Shown here one piece after another: positions 1-7,576 of a DNA stretch of 64,000 bases. Origin of the DNA: WTFV01 sp965203525. GTDB taxonomy: Bacteria > Acidobacteriota > Vicinamibacteria > Vicinamibacterales > UBA8438. The stretch covers positions 2,170,001 through 2,234,000 of the forward strand of contig OZ241898.1 in NCBI GenBank assembly GCA_965203525.1, written 5' to 3'. Each line of letters opens with the position of its first letter. The stretch's first letter is position 1. The position numbers and the translations under genes are program-made. A model generated the notes under the pieces. It was given only the letters and a program-made list of their open reading frames with translations, did not search any database and was not told where the DNA came from.

Positions 1-366
1 TTTCGGCGGCGAGCCGAATTCCAGCAACAGCCGATCAAATGCGGGCGAACACACAAGGGCCACCTCCAGATCATGCGCATCGCAGGTGACTACGTTCGGG
101 CCGTGAGGCTCCGCCCCCTCCAGGAGATCAAAATCCGGATCCACCATTCCCAGCACGCCCACGAAACCGGCGTCGTCAAGGATGCGAATTACTTCCAGAA
201 CGCTCTCCTTTCCTTCCGCCACGACCAGGTCGCAACGCTCGTCAGTATACCTCTCGCAAAACAGGCGATCGTCGCGCCCCTCCACGACCAGAAAAGATCC
301 AGGATGCTGGGAACGTTTCAGCCGAATCTCGTTAGCGATTACTACTGGTCGCCGCCTCAACTGCAT
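1..366 (-). CDS. DUF4435 (TOPRIM-like) protein, AriB-like, N-terminal part
   Basis: This gene runs off the left edge; about 122 codons are visible. The minus-strand frame opens at an ATG at 366-364, inside the end of the AAA ATPase gene (which stops at 332), so the two genes overlap by about 35 bp and are probably translationally coupled. The visible protein contains FLVVEGRDDRLFCERY, the acidic EGxxD motif that opens DUF4435/TOPRIM-like nuclease domains, followed by VLGMVDPDFD and CDAHDLE, both typical of the family. In the PARIS anti-phage system an AAA15 ATPase (AriA) holds a DUF4435 nuclease (AriB) that is released upon phage triggering. The order and overlap here match that pairing. The C-terminal half, with the remaining catalytic residues, is outside the window, so completeness cannot be judged. 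Confidence 0.75.
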   Translation of the reverse strand, partial: MQLRRRPVVIANEIRLKRSQHPGSFLVVEGRDDRLFCERYTDERCDLVVAEGKESVLEVIRILDDAGFVGVLGMVDPDFDLLEGAEPHGPNVVTCDAHDLEVALVCSPAFDRLLLEFGSPPK

Positions 367-1693
367 CAACCGGACCTCCCAATTCAATCGCCAGGTCGTA
401 CCTGTCTCCGATTATCTGCGGCGAATGAGTCGCAAGAAGCACACGAAAACCAGATAGCTTCGCAATGTCGTCTATGTCGCTGAGGAACTTTTCCTGCCAC
501 GCCACGTGAAGCGACAATTCCGGCTCGTCGATCATGATGAGAGCATCTCGAGACACCCGAAAGAGCAAGCCATAGAGCAGCACGAGCTCGTGCTGCTCTC
601 CCGACGAAAGCATCTCCAGATCGAGTGGTTGCCCATCGGACGTGGTAACGACTATGCCGGCCTCGCTCACAGCGACCCGCTTGCACAGGAACCGGGCATT
701 GGCTATGCTCTTCAGGGTTTCGACCTTCGCCAGCACGTTGTCAAAAACGGCCAGTTTCTTTTTTGCGTCCTGTGCGTACATCGCCAGAACCTCCCGCTTG
801 GAGCGATCAACGTCTCTTATGTCGAGAGACGACGCATTCAGCCCGGCGTCTTCCTGGCGCAACAAACCGGCCCCGACCAACTGCCTGCGTTTGCTTTCGA
901 CCTCCTCGAGTTCGATCCGAAGCCGATCCATGTCCGGAGCGGATTGCGAAGACTGATTGACCAGCCTCGATGGAAACGTCCGCTCCAGAGATTGCGACAA
1001 GGAACCGTACTCTGCGAGTGTTTGCCGGATCTTGTCTCCGAGTTCATGGGAGTAAATATTGACCGTCCTCCTCGCCGAACGAAGACGCCGACGAGAACGG
1101 CGGAAGTCCTGTTCCGGAAGTATACTCGTGAGCCGCTCCACGTCGACGAAGCGAATAGAAATCTGCTGCTGCAGATCGCTGAACCACCCGGGCATCCCGG
1201 TTCCTGCTTCCGCTGGAAACTCATGGCCATGCCGATCTACGACGTCCTCGAAGCTGAGGGTCTCATTGCTCTCCAGGTGCACCCAGAGATTCGGCCCGAC
1301 CCGCTCCAGCCCCGGAACCCATTCCTCGATAATACCGAGAGGAAAAGGAAACTCGTCGGGCGATATTTCCTGCAGGACGAAAGGCCCTTCGGAACCGTTC
1401 TTCCTGAGCGACACGCTTATCTCCGAGGTCGACTTCCTGTTGCCAGCAGAAGATACTACTCGTTCGGCCGCAAGAATCCACCCATTGTCGAATCTCACGC
1501 TGACTTCACGAAACGGCATCCTGGCGAGACGTCTGAGTTGCCGATTGAACAGGAAGTTGATGATCCGCAGGATCATGGTTTTTCCGAAGCCATTCGGCGC
1601 AATCATGATCGTCACCCGCTCGTCCTTGTTGAGGACGATCCGGTGATCGAATCGATCGAAAAGACCGCTTACCTTGATCTCTGAGAGTGTCAT
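332..1693 (-). CDS. AAA family ATPase (AAA_15/OLD-like), PARIS AriA-like
   Basis: A 453-residue ABC-type ATPase of the OLD/RecF-like class. The Walker A motif is APNGFGKT at residues 32-39 (first Gly replaced by Ala). Near the C-terminus the signature LSSGEQHEL (about 362-370), Walker B LIMIDEPELSLH (about 386-397) and switch His in LLATHSPQII (about 420-429) follow in the expected order, with a long helical insert between. The length and the DUF4435 gene directly downstream (overlapping) fit the AriA sensor ATPase of PARIS systems, which acts in the cytoplasm. The start ATG overlaps the TGA of the truncated PIN toxin fragment just upstream (ATGA), so the pair appears to have landed directly on a toxin gene. 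Other AAA-plus-TOPRIM defence pairs (OLD/Gabija-like) are alternatives, but DUF4435 as partner favours PARIS. Confidence 0.85.
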   Translation of the reverse strand: MTLSEIKVSGLFDRFDHRIVLNKDERVTIMIAPNGFGKTMILRIINFLFNRQLRRLARMPFREVSVRFDNGWILAAERVVSSAGNRKSTSEISVSLRKNGSEGPFVLQEISPDEFPFPLGIIEEWVPGLERVGPNLWVHLESNETLSFEDVVDRHGHEFPAEAGTGMPGWFSDLQQQISIRFVDVERLTSILPEQDFRRSRRRLRSARRTVNIYSHELGDKIRQTLAEYGSLSQSLERTFPSRLVNQSSQSAPDMDRLRIELEEVESKRRQLVGAGLLRQEDAGLNASSLDIRDVDRSKREVLAMYAQDAKKKLAVFDNVLAKVETLKSIANARFLCKRVAVSEAGIVVTTSDGQPLDLEMLSSGEQHELVLLYGLLFRVSRDALIMIDEPELSLHVAWQEKFLSDIDDIAKLSGFRVLLATHSPQIIGDRYDLAIELGGPVDAVEAATSSNR

Positions 1694-1833
1694 GGTGCCT
1701 CCGTCCGGGGATAACTGCGCCGATCGCGCAGGAGGCGCCGAATCAACTCGCGGGCGCAGGTTCGCTTCGGCGGATGCCGCGCATCGTGCGCGCAGATCAG
1801 AACGTTCGTATCCAGAAACTCACAACCGCTCAT
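1690..1833 (-). pseudogene. Truncated PIN-domain toxin (VapC-like) fragment
   Basis: The frame starting at ATG 1833 encodes MSGCEFLDTNVLICAHD, the typical first strand of a PIN-domain RNase with the first catalytic aspartate (FLDTNVLI), then a helix ending in ARELIRRLL. It then loses similarity and stops after 47 codons at the start codon of the AAA ATPase gene. Full VapC-type toxins have about 130 residues with three further acidic residues, so this is a 5' remnant without a complete active site. It lies just downstream of, and slightly overlapping, the antitoxin gene, as in intact vapBC-type modules. Confidence 0.7.
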
Positions 1834-2044
1834 GCAATTCCTCGTGCGTCCACGGACCCTGCGAGCGATAGTTTCCTCGGCCCACAGCGCGTCGAGTTGC
1901 GCGACTGTCGACTTGACGTCGTCCACCCGGGTCAGATAGCGCAGAAAAGTCGCGGACGATCTGGTTCAGGCTGGTTCCCCGGATGGCGGCGAAGCGCCGA
2001 GCCTCGGCGACGGCCCGATCTTCGATGGACAGCGTCCCGTTCAT
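1820..2044 (-). pseudogene. Antitoxin of a PIN module with frame-scrambled middle
   Basis: The 74-codon frame begins MNGTLSIEDRAVAEARRFAA and continues through GTSLNQIVRDF, the ribbon-helix-helix start of a VapB/DUF6364-type antitoxin, and ends in the usual WTHEELHERL. The middle, about 32 codons, does not resemble the family in this frame. The +1 frame there reads VDDVKSTVAQLDALWAEE, which is the expected linker of such antitoxins. One extra T in the run TTTT near 1949 and a compensating shift near 1865 would explain this. The DNA-binding part is therefore intact while the toxin-binding part is altered. Sequencing error is possible but would need two events. The PIN toxin downstream is truncated, so the module is probably dead. 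Confidence 0.6.
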
Positions 2045-2099
2045 GGATCACAGGGTACGTGGACACGAAATACGTGTCAACGACGGCGCCTGCCGACGA

Positions 2100-3140
2100 T
2101 CACGGCTGGTCCGGAACCAGCGCCAGCGGGACCGTCGCATGGCGGATGCGGCGGCGGTTCCACGTATAGGTGATCTGCAGATCCCCGCCGGAGTCCTGGA
2201 TCAGCGCGGGATACGAGAGCTCGCCGCGCCGGCCCGCGTCGAGCGCCTCGACGACGAGGAAGTCGCTCCAGGTGACCCCGTCGTCGAACGACACGGCGAG
2301 CGAGAGCGGCGTGCGCCGGTCGGGCGACGGGTTGTAGATCAGGAGGCAGCGCCCGTCGTCGAGCCGCAGGGAGTCGATTCCGGCGCTCGGGTGATCGAGG
2401 TTCGTGAGCTCGAGCGGCGCCCACGTCCGCCCGCCGTCGCGCGAGAGCGAGGTCGCGATCTTCCCCAGCCGGCGCGGGGTCCGGAAGAACGCGCGGACCA
2501 CCCCCGGCTCGATCTCGAGCAGGGTCGGCTGGATGGCCCCGATGCGGTCCCGCCGCGGGTCGCCGAAGAGGAGCGGCCCGTGCTTGCTCCACGACGCGCC
2601 GCCGTCGGCGCTGACCTCCATCCAGGAGGACCACGTCCGGTAGCTCTCCAGGGAGGTCCCGGCGAGGATCTCGCCGCCGGCGAGCCGGATCGGCTTGGCC
2701 CGGACCGGTCCCAGCATGCCCGCGGGCAGCCAGACCGGCTCCGACCACTCCTTCCCCGCCGTGGTGGACCGCATGTGCGCCCCGCTCCACGCGCGGGGGC
2801 TCGGGCCGACCTTGAAATAGAGCCGGATCGTGTCGCCGCCGCCGCGGAACAGCACGGGGTTCCAGGCGGGCTGCTCCGGCTCCTTGTAGAGCTGGACGGG
2901 GGGCGACCAGCCACCTCCCCGCGGCTTGCGGGACGACCAGATCCCGACGTCCTTCCGCCCCTCCCCCGAGCCGCCGAACCAGGCGGCGATCAGCGTGCCG
3001 TCCGGCGCTTCGACGAGGGTCGAGGCATGCGCCCGCGGGAAGGGCGCTTCGTCCCAGATGAAGTCGAGCGTGTGCTCCTGCGCCCAGGCGGCCGTCGCGA
3101 ACGCAACGAGGATGAGCGACGAAGATGCGCGCGTCCACAT
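2100..3140 (-). CDS. Secreted sialidase/neuraminidase-like BNR-repeat protein
   Basis: A 346-residue protein starting at ATG 3140 with a signal peptide (about residues 1-20, cleaved after AAWA). The mature part has the layout of bacterial exo-sialidase-like proteins of the six-bladed propeller class: FPRAHASTLVEAPDGTLIAA near the N-terminus carries the Arg of the active-site triad region, and Asp-box-like motifs recur (SADGGASWSKH, SRDGGRTWAPL, SFDDGVTWSD). It ends with a typical strand YTWNRRRIRHA. It likely acts in the periplasm or outside the cell on sialic-acid-like or other glycosidic substrates; the true substrate cannot be read from sequence. A long upstream extension in the same frame overlaps the neighbouring AAA gene and is not coding. 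Confidence 0.85.
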   Translation of the reverse strand: MWTRASSSLILVAFATAAWAQEHTLDFIWDEAPFPRAHASTLVEAPDGTLIAAWFGGSGEGRKDVGIWSSRKPRGGGWSPPVQLYKEPEQPAWNPVLFRGGGDTIRLYFKVGPSPRAWSGAHMRSTTAGKEWSEPVWLPAGMLGPVRAKPIRLAGGEILAGTSLESYRTWSSWMEVSADGGASWSKHGPLLFGDPRRDRIGAIQPTLLEIEPGVVRAFFRTPRRLGKIATSLSRDGGRTWAPLELTNLDHPSAGIDSLRLDDGRCLLIYNPSPDRRTPLSLAVSFDDGVTWSDFLVVEALDAGRRGELSYPALIQDSGGDLQITYTWNRRRIRHATVPLALVPDQP

Positions 3141-3184
3141 GATCGGTTGTCCTTTCCCGCGGTTCCCCGATGCGTCCGCCGAGT

Positions 3185-3405
3185 CCGGGTGGCGCTGCAT
3201 GACGACTGTCGGTCCGGGCGTCACATGCCCCACACCTCCACCGGGCCGCGCCGCCGCCCCCGGGTGGCGCCGCATGACGACATCCATCCGAGCGCCACAT
3301 GCCCCACATCTCCACCGGGGCGGCCGGGTGGCGCCGCATGACGACGCCGGTCCGGGCGTCACATGCCCCACACTTCCACCGGGGCCGCGCCGCCGCCCGG
3401 TGGCG
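3185..3405. repeat. Tandem copies of the AAA gene's 3' end
   Basis: Three imperfect direct units begin at about 3185, 3260 and 3324 (spacing 75 and 64 bp), each starting CCGGGTGGCGCYGCATGACG. Each includes a copy of the last codons and stop region of the AAA/PD-(D/E)XK gene (plus strand CACATGCCCCACA, coding the terminal VWGM). The true stop is at 3359-3361; the other two copies lie beyond it in the space before the sialidase gene. The units fall between two genes and are not palindromic. Confidence 0.85.
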
Positions 3406-4924
3406 CCGGGCGGCGCAGGTGGAAGACCTTCTGCTCCCAGCCCCGGTCCTCCCGCTGATCGATGACCACCAGGTGCCCCGCCTCGGCCGCGCAGCGCGCC
3501 ACGTAGCGCGCCGTCTGCTCCACCCCCTCGTCGATCACGCTCTCCAGCCCGTCGCGCTCCCGCACCACCTTGCACTCCACCGCGAACTCCTGCACCCGCT
3601 CCGCCAGCGGCCAGACGATCAGCAGGTCCACCCGCCCGCTCCCCAGCGCATACTCCCGCTCGATGCGCCCGCCGCCGTTCACCACCCGCTGCAGATACGC
3701 CTGCAGAAGCAACTGCGGCCACGCCTCCTCGTAGGCGAAGCGGTTCCGCCAGTGCTCCGAGTGGCGCCGGAAGAAGCTCTGGAACTCCCGCATCAGCAGC
3801 GCCGCGTCGAGACTGCCGTCCGCCCGCACGAACGACGCCGCTTCCTGCTCCAGCTCGTCCTGCGCTTCCCACGCCAGCTCGCGCGGTATCACTTCCGCGT
3901 AAATCGGGTTGGCGATGCGCGCCCGCCCCTCCTGCGCGATCAGCCCCAAGTCGCGCGCGTACTCCACGTCGCGCGCCGAGGCGCGGCGCGCCCCGCCGCC
4001 GAGCATCGGCTCGATCACCCGCCGCACGCGCTCCTCCCGCAGCTTGTCCGCCAGATAGTCCAGGTGCGTCACCCGGTTGACGATGAGCTGCTCGCGGACC
4101 GCGGCGACGTCGGCGGCGGTCACGGTGCGCGAACGGTCGGCGCGCAGCGCCTTGTTGCCGAAGCACGTCCCGTGCGCCAGCGCGTTCACCAGCCACGGCT
4201 GGCCGCAGGTCTGCGTCCACACCGCCTCCAGCGCGTCCGGGGCGAACGCCTGCCCGGTCTCCGCGGTGTGCTGGCCGAGCAGCGCCAGCGTCTCGGCGCG
4301 CGAGAAGTCCCCCAGCCGTAGCGACGCGGCGACGATGTTGAACGGGCTGTCGGCGGCCTCCATGCGGTAGTCGCGCACGTCGCGCAGGCCGCACAGCACC
4401 ACGCTCTGCGGGAAGCGTTCCGGCCGCCGGGGATAGCCGGCGCGGAGCTGCTGCAGCACCGACAGCAGCGAGTCGCCGACCAGGGTGTCGATCTCGTCGA
4501 TCAGCAGCACCAGCGGCCGCGGCGCCGCTTCCGCCCAGCGCTCCAGCGCCGCGATCAACGCCAGATCCGGCCCGACCTCGGCGAGGGTTTTCGCCCAGAT
4601 GCCTTGCAGGAACCGGTCGCCCAGGTCCGAACCCGCCGCCCGCGCCAGCGCGGCGAGGACCACGCGCATCGCCCGCGCCACGTCGTCGCGGGCGGTGCGG
4701 GCGGTCTCCACGGTGACGTACACGCAGTGGTAGCCCCGCTCGTTCAGCACGTCGGCCAGGGCCAGCAGCGCCGACGTCTTGCCGGTCTGCCGCGGCGCGC
4801 GCAGCACGAAGTACTTCTCGTCGCGCACGAGACCGAGGACTTCGTCCGGATCCATGCGTGAAAGCGGCGGGATGCAGTAGTGGCGGTCCGGTTTGACGGG
4901 GCCGGCGGTGTTGAACGAGCGCAT
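3359..4924 (-). CDS. AAA ATPase fused to PD-(D/E)XK nuclease domain, copy 1
   Basis: A 521-residue protein of the widespread family that opens with a YCIPPL signature and an AAA-ATPase-like domain. Walker A APRQTGKT is at residues 43-50, and Walker B-like LVLLIDEIDTL follows near residue 140. The middle carries the family motifs CGLRDVRDYR and GQPWLVNALA. The C-terminal domain has VDLLIVWPL followed by FAVECKVV, the D...ExK core of PD-(D/E)XK nucleases (about residues 455-480), and ends LVVIDQR...VEVWGM. The function is not established; a role in defence or mobile-element biology is plausible. A paralogue lies at 50003-51739. The start ATG 4924 fits the conserved N-terminus MRxFNTAGPVKPxxHYC shared by both copies. 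Confidence 0.85.
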   Translation of the reverse strand: MRSFNTAGPVKPDRHYCIPPLSRMDPDEVLGLVRDEKYFVLRAPRQTGKTSALLALADVLNERGYHCVYVTVETARTARDDVARAMRVVLAALARAAGSDLGDRFLQGIWAKTLAEVGPDLALIAALERWAEAAPRPLVLLIDEIDTLVGDSLLSVLQQLRAGYPRRPERFPQSVVLCGLRDVRDYRMEAADSPFNIVAASLRLGDFSRAETLALLGQHTAETGQAFAPDALEAVWTQTCGQPWLVNALAHGTCFGNKALRADRSRTVTAADVAAVREQLIVNRVTHLDYLADKLREERVRRVIEPMLGGGARRASARDVEYARDLGLIAQEGRARIANPIYAEVIPRELAWEAQDELEQEAASFVRADGSLDAALLMREFQSFFRRHSEHWRNRFAYEEAWPQLLLQAYLQRVVNGGGRIEREYALGSGRVDLLIVWPLAERVQEFAVECKVVRERDGLESVIDEGVEQTARYVARCAAEAGHLVVIDQREDRGWEQKVFHLRRPAPPGGGAAPVEVWGM

Positions 4925-5519
4925 GGTGTCGATCCCGCGCCGGGCGGCGGTGGAGGTGTCCCGTCGTTGCCTCCATCATACGATGGCCCCGCCGCGTGCC
5001 CCTGCACTGCGCGTGCACGGCGCCGGGACCGGCACGGGCGTCACGCCGGCGGCGGGGCCAGCGGAACCGCCCCTTGCGGAACTTCCCGGGGCTCGAGTCG
5101 GTCGGCCGGGGCGAAACGGTGGGGCCGACCGCCGCAGCCCACGGTCGAGCGGACCGAGCGGACCTCGACATCGGCGGGCAGCGGTGGCGCTGGCGCGATG
5201 GCGGCCGGAGCCGTTGTCCGCGCCCGTCCAGGTGGCGCAGCGCTACGGCGACGGCGGGCTGCTGCTGGTCGGCCCGGTCCTCACGACGGTCGAGCCGGAC
5301 GCCCGTTCACACTGTCGGACGCCTGCCGTCGTTCGAGCGCCGGCGCACCCGCACATGACCCGTAGTACGATACGCTTGTTGCCCGGCTCCCGGCCGCGGA
5401 CCGGCGATCGCCAACGCGGGCCCGGTCGACGCGCTGACTCCGAGGGTTGGCGGGGAGGGGAGATGCCGGGGCGAACGGCGCATGTAGGGCGCGAATACCC
5501 TGCAAGCTGGAGAGGTGCC
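4925..5519. other. Intergenic region, about 600 bp, no gene recognised
   Basis: I see no supported gene here. Open frames exist on both strands because of the GC content, but none has a convincing start site, family motif or codon pattern that continues. A short plus-strand stretch near 5225-5300 reads like a fragment of coding sequence, too short to name. The divergent genes on either side (AAA copy 1 leftward, hicB rightward) probably have their promoters here. Confidence 0.5.
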
Positions 5520-5723
5520 GTGAAGTTGAACGTCGTGGTCCATCAGGCGGATGAAGGCGGCTACTGGGCGGAAGTGCCGTCCATTCCCGGGTGCGCGACC
5601 CAGGGGGACACCCTGGAGGAACTGCTGAAGAACGTCCGCGAAGCCGTCGAGGGTTGCCTCTCCGTCGAGGTTCGAGACGTCCCGCGATCGAAGACGGACC
5701 GGATCGTCGAGATCACGGTGTGA
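5520..5723 (+). CDS. hicB: HicB-family antitoxin
   Basis: A 67-residue protein starting at GTG 5520, preceded by a strong ribosome site (GGAGAGG at about 5508-5514). The sequence has the HicB partial RNase H-like fold: KLNVVVHQADEGGYWAEVPS, then IPGCATQGDTLEELLKNVRE and AVEGCL. HicB neutralises HicA, an mRNA interferase. Its TGA stop overlaps the GTG that should start hicA (GTGA), the normal arrangement for this gene order, but hicA is cut off after about 15 codons. The longer upstream frame is not supported. Confidence 0.85.
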   Translation: MKLNVVVHQADEGGYWAEVPSIPGCATQGDTLEELLKNVREAVEGCLSVEVRDVPRSKTDRIVEITV

Positions 5724-5767
5724 AGGGAAAGAGACTCTGTCGTTTGCGGCGCATCCGGAAATCAGCG
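5720..5767 (+). pseudogene. hicA stub (5' remnant of HicA toxin)
   Basis: Directly overlapping the hicB stop, the frame GTG AAG GGA AAG reads VKGKRLCRLRR, the usual beginning of HicA (MKGKxLxRxLxxxG). Similarity ends by about 5767, which is exactly where the convergent PD-(D/E)XK gene ends (stop at 5769). The catalytic histidine and the rest of the double-stranded-RNA-binding-like fold are missing, so only the antitoxin remains. Confidence 0.6.
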
Positions 5768-5768
5768 G

Positions 5769-6737
5769 CTACCGCGCCAGATCCTTCACTTTCGACATCG
5801 CGTCGTCCAGAACTTCCAGGTATTCCACGCCTGGTTTTACGTGGACAGGAAACCAGCTTCCATCAGTGCTGCGACGCAGCCACAGCGGAGTATCCCCGTT
5901 CCTGGCCCACCTCTCGTGGTTGACCCCGAACCAGAATTCTTTCTTTGTTTCGACGGATTGGAAGTATCTCCCGTATCCGTGCACCTTCGGAACCTTTTTC
6001 AGACCAACGATGGACATCCATCCCTGCGAGACCCCGCGATCGACCACGCCGTCGACGAGCCTGACGTAGCCAACGGCGCGGCGCGCGAAGTCGGGGCTCA
6101 ATTCCTCGGCGCGCACGGGCAGAAACGCCTCGGCGTCCTGCCGCCCGGCGAGCCCCCGAAGCTGCCTGACGTCCTCCGCGACGACGCCGTCGTCGGCGGC
6201 GCGGTCAGCCATGTTGCGGAGCAACCTGTCCCAACTGACCAGCGCCAGACGCTTTGGCGCGCCGGCGACCATCGCGCTGCGCCAGCCGTTCGCGGAAGTC
6301 GTGGGGCCAAGCGTCGTCTCGGGGCTTTCTTCGCCAATCTGCCGGACGATTTCCGTCCAGAGCGTTTCGATCCTGGCGCCGGGGGCGATGAACAGAAGCG
6401 CCGACGGGCCGGATGCGTCGAGCTGTCGGAGGTATCCGCTCACCTGTCCGCTCAGCAGGGATGCCCAGAACTTGGATTCGACGAGCAGGCGCTTGGCGCC
6501 GGTTTCGTCATAACCCGCCATGTCGGGACAAGAGCCGTCCTCGTACGTCACCTGGGTTTGCACTCTCACAATCGGCGGCATGTCGAAACCGCCCTCCCCG
6601 AGCAGGTCGGTCAGCGCTTCGCGCGCCGTCGCGGACTTGTTCAAGACGTAGCCGAGAGCGTCCGTGGCCGCGTTCTCGACCTGAGGGGTGAGCTTCGGAA
6701 CAAGATGAGCCAGCAAGGTCGTCGCATCGTCCGACAC
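5769..6737 (-). CDS. PD-(D/E)XK nuclease-like protein, probable defence gene
   Basis: A 322-residue soluble protein. Residues of about 72-100 read PDMAGYDETGAKRLLVESKF, an acidic residue, a turn and then a hydrophobic strand ending in ExK, the core of PD-(D/E)XK nucleases. The N-terminus resembles short helical bundles found in similar phage-defence or restriction-associated proteins, and the C-terminal third (GWMSIVGLKKVPK..., FWFGVNHERWA) is an alpha/beta domain I do not recognise. No partner methylase or ATPase is adjacent. The gene ends against the broken hicA, suggesting it arrived by insertion. The exact role is unknown. Confidence 0.65.
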   Translation of the reverse strand: MSDDATTLLAHLVPKLTPQVENAATDALGYVLNKSATAREALTDLLGEGGFDMPPIVRVQTQVTYEDGSCPDMAGYDETGAKRLLVESKFWASLLSGQVSGYLRQLDASGPSALLFIAPGARIETLWTEIVRQIGEESPETTLGPTTSANGWRSAMVAGAPKRLALVSWDRLLRNMADRAADDGVVAEDVRQLRGLAGRQDAEAFLPVRAEELSPDFARRAVGYVRLVDGVVDRGVSQGWMSIVGLKKVPKVHGYGRYFQSVETKKEFWFGVNHERWARNGDTPLWLRRSTDGSWFPVHVKPGVEYLEVLDDAMSKVKDLAR

Positions 6738-6780
6738 GGGGCGGTCTCCTGGGAATCAGTTCGGAAATTCTAACACACCC

Positions 6781-6892
6781 CGCACCGCCGGCGGCCACGC
6801 CGGGCCGGCGGCGCGTGGGGTTCTTCGAGGCGACGCATGGCACTGCGCCGAACCCGCACCGCCGGCGGCCACGCCGGGCCGGCGGCGCGGGC
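6781..6892. repeat. 35-bp direct repeat downstream of the response regulator
   Basis: The sequence CGCACCGCCGGCGGCCACGC with its continuation to about 35 bp occurs at 6781-6815 and again at 6858-6892, 77 bp apart. It lies between the stop of the response-regulator gene and the start of the PD-(D/E)XK gene. Each copy holds self-complementary GC runs and might fold when transcribed, but there is no T-tract that would make it a standard terminator. Confidence 0.75.
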
Positions 6893-6919
6893 CGCGGACC
6901 GGGCGCCGGCCGCGAACGT

Positions 6920-7576
6920 TCAGGGCAGTTCGGTGACGCCGTGCGCCACCGCGTACTTCGTCAGCTCCGACGTGGTCCGCACCCCGAGCCGGTCCATGAG
7001 GCCCGCCTTGTGGAACTCGACGGTCTTCACCGAGATGCCGAGGCGGGCGGCGACGTCCTTGACGGCGTGCCCCTCGGCCACCAGTTGCAGCACTTCCCGC
7101 TGCCGCGGCGTCAGCCTGCCGAGCGTCGGCGGCACCGTCACCGAGCGCGGCACGCCCGCCTGGAGCGCGTCGCGGGGAATCAGCGGCGTCAGGTACCGGC
7201 GGCCGTCGAGCACCGTGGCGATGGCCGCGGCCAGCTCCGACGCGGCCGAGCGCTTCAGCAGGTAGCCGGCCGCCCCGGCCGCGAACGCCTCGCTGGCGTA
7301 GGTCGGATCCGCGTGCATCGTGAGGAAGATGATGCGGCTGCCGGGCGCCAGCTTGCGGAGGCGGCGCGCCGCGTCGAGCCCGTTCAGCAGCGGCATCGAG
7401 ATGTCGAGCAGGATGAGGTCGGGCGCCAGCCGCGGCGCAACCTCGACCAGCGCCCGGCCGTCCTCGACCATGCCGACCAGCTCGCACTGATCCTGGAGCA
7501 GCCGCCGGAGCCCCTCCAGCACGAGGGTATGGTCATCCGCCAGCAGAACCCGCGGCCGTTTCGCCCTGCCGCTCAT
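6920..7576 (-). CDS. NarL/FixJ-type response regulator
   Basis: A 218-residue two-domain regulator. The receiver domain has the acidic pair D14-D15 (ADDHTLVLEG), the phospho-accepting D58 in LILLDISMP and the conserved Lys in AAGYLLKRSA (about 108). The C-terminal LuxR/GerE helix-turn-helix begins LTPRQREVLQLVAEG with recognition helix GISVKTVEFHK (about 155-200). The start at ATG 7576 lies 44 bp inside the end of the histidine kinase gene, so the two are one operon and a cognate pair. As a NarL-type protein it should bind an inverted repeat when phosphorylated. A perfect inverted repeat at 8752-8767 in the operon's promoter region, and a near copy before the TonB receptor gene at 13.5 kb, are candidate sites. 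Confidence 0.92.
   Translation of the reverse strand: MSGRAKRPRVLLADDHTLVLEGLRRLLQDQCELVGMVEDGRALVEVAPRLAPDLILLDISMPLLNGLDAARRLRKLAPGSRIIFLTMHADPTYASEAFAAGAAGYLLKRSAASELAAAIATVLDGRRYLTPLIPRDALQAGVPRSVTVPPTLGRLTPRQREVLQLVAEGHAVKDVAARLGISVKTVEFHKAGLMDRLGVRTTSELTKYAVAHGVTELP

Noticed and set aside
2100..5171. Long minus-strand frame joining the sialidase to sequence opposite the AAA gene
   Set aside because: Only the last 346 codons resemble a protein family and have a signal peptide; the rest is a frame shadow of AAA copy 1, which has its own motifs in another frame.
5010..5480. Plus-strand frame extending hicB to 276 codons
   Set aside because: The extension has no HicB or other similarity, and a strong ribosome site precedes the internal GTG at 5520.
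6781..6892. Rho-independent terminator after the response regulator
   Set aside because: GC-rich self-complementary sequence is present, but there is no T-tract and it is a direct repeat.
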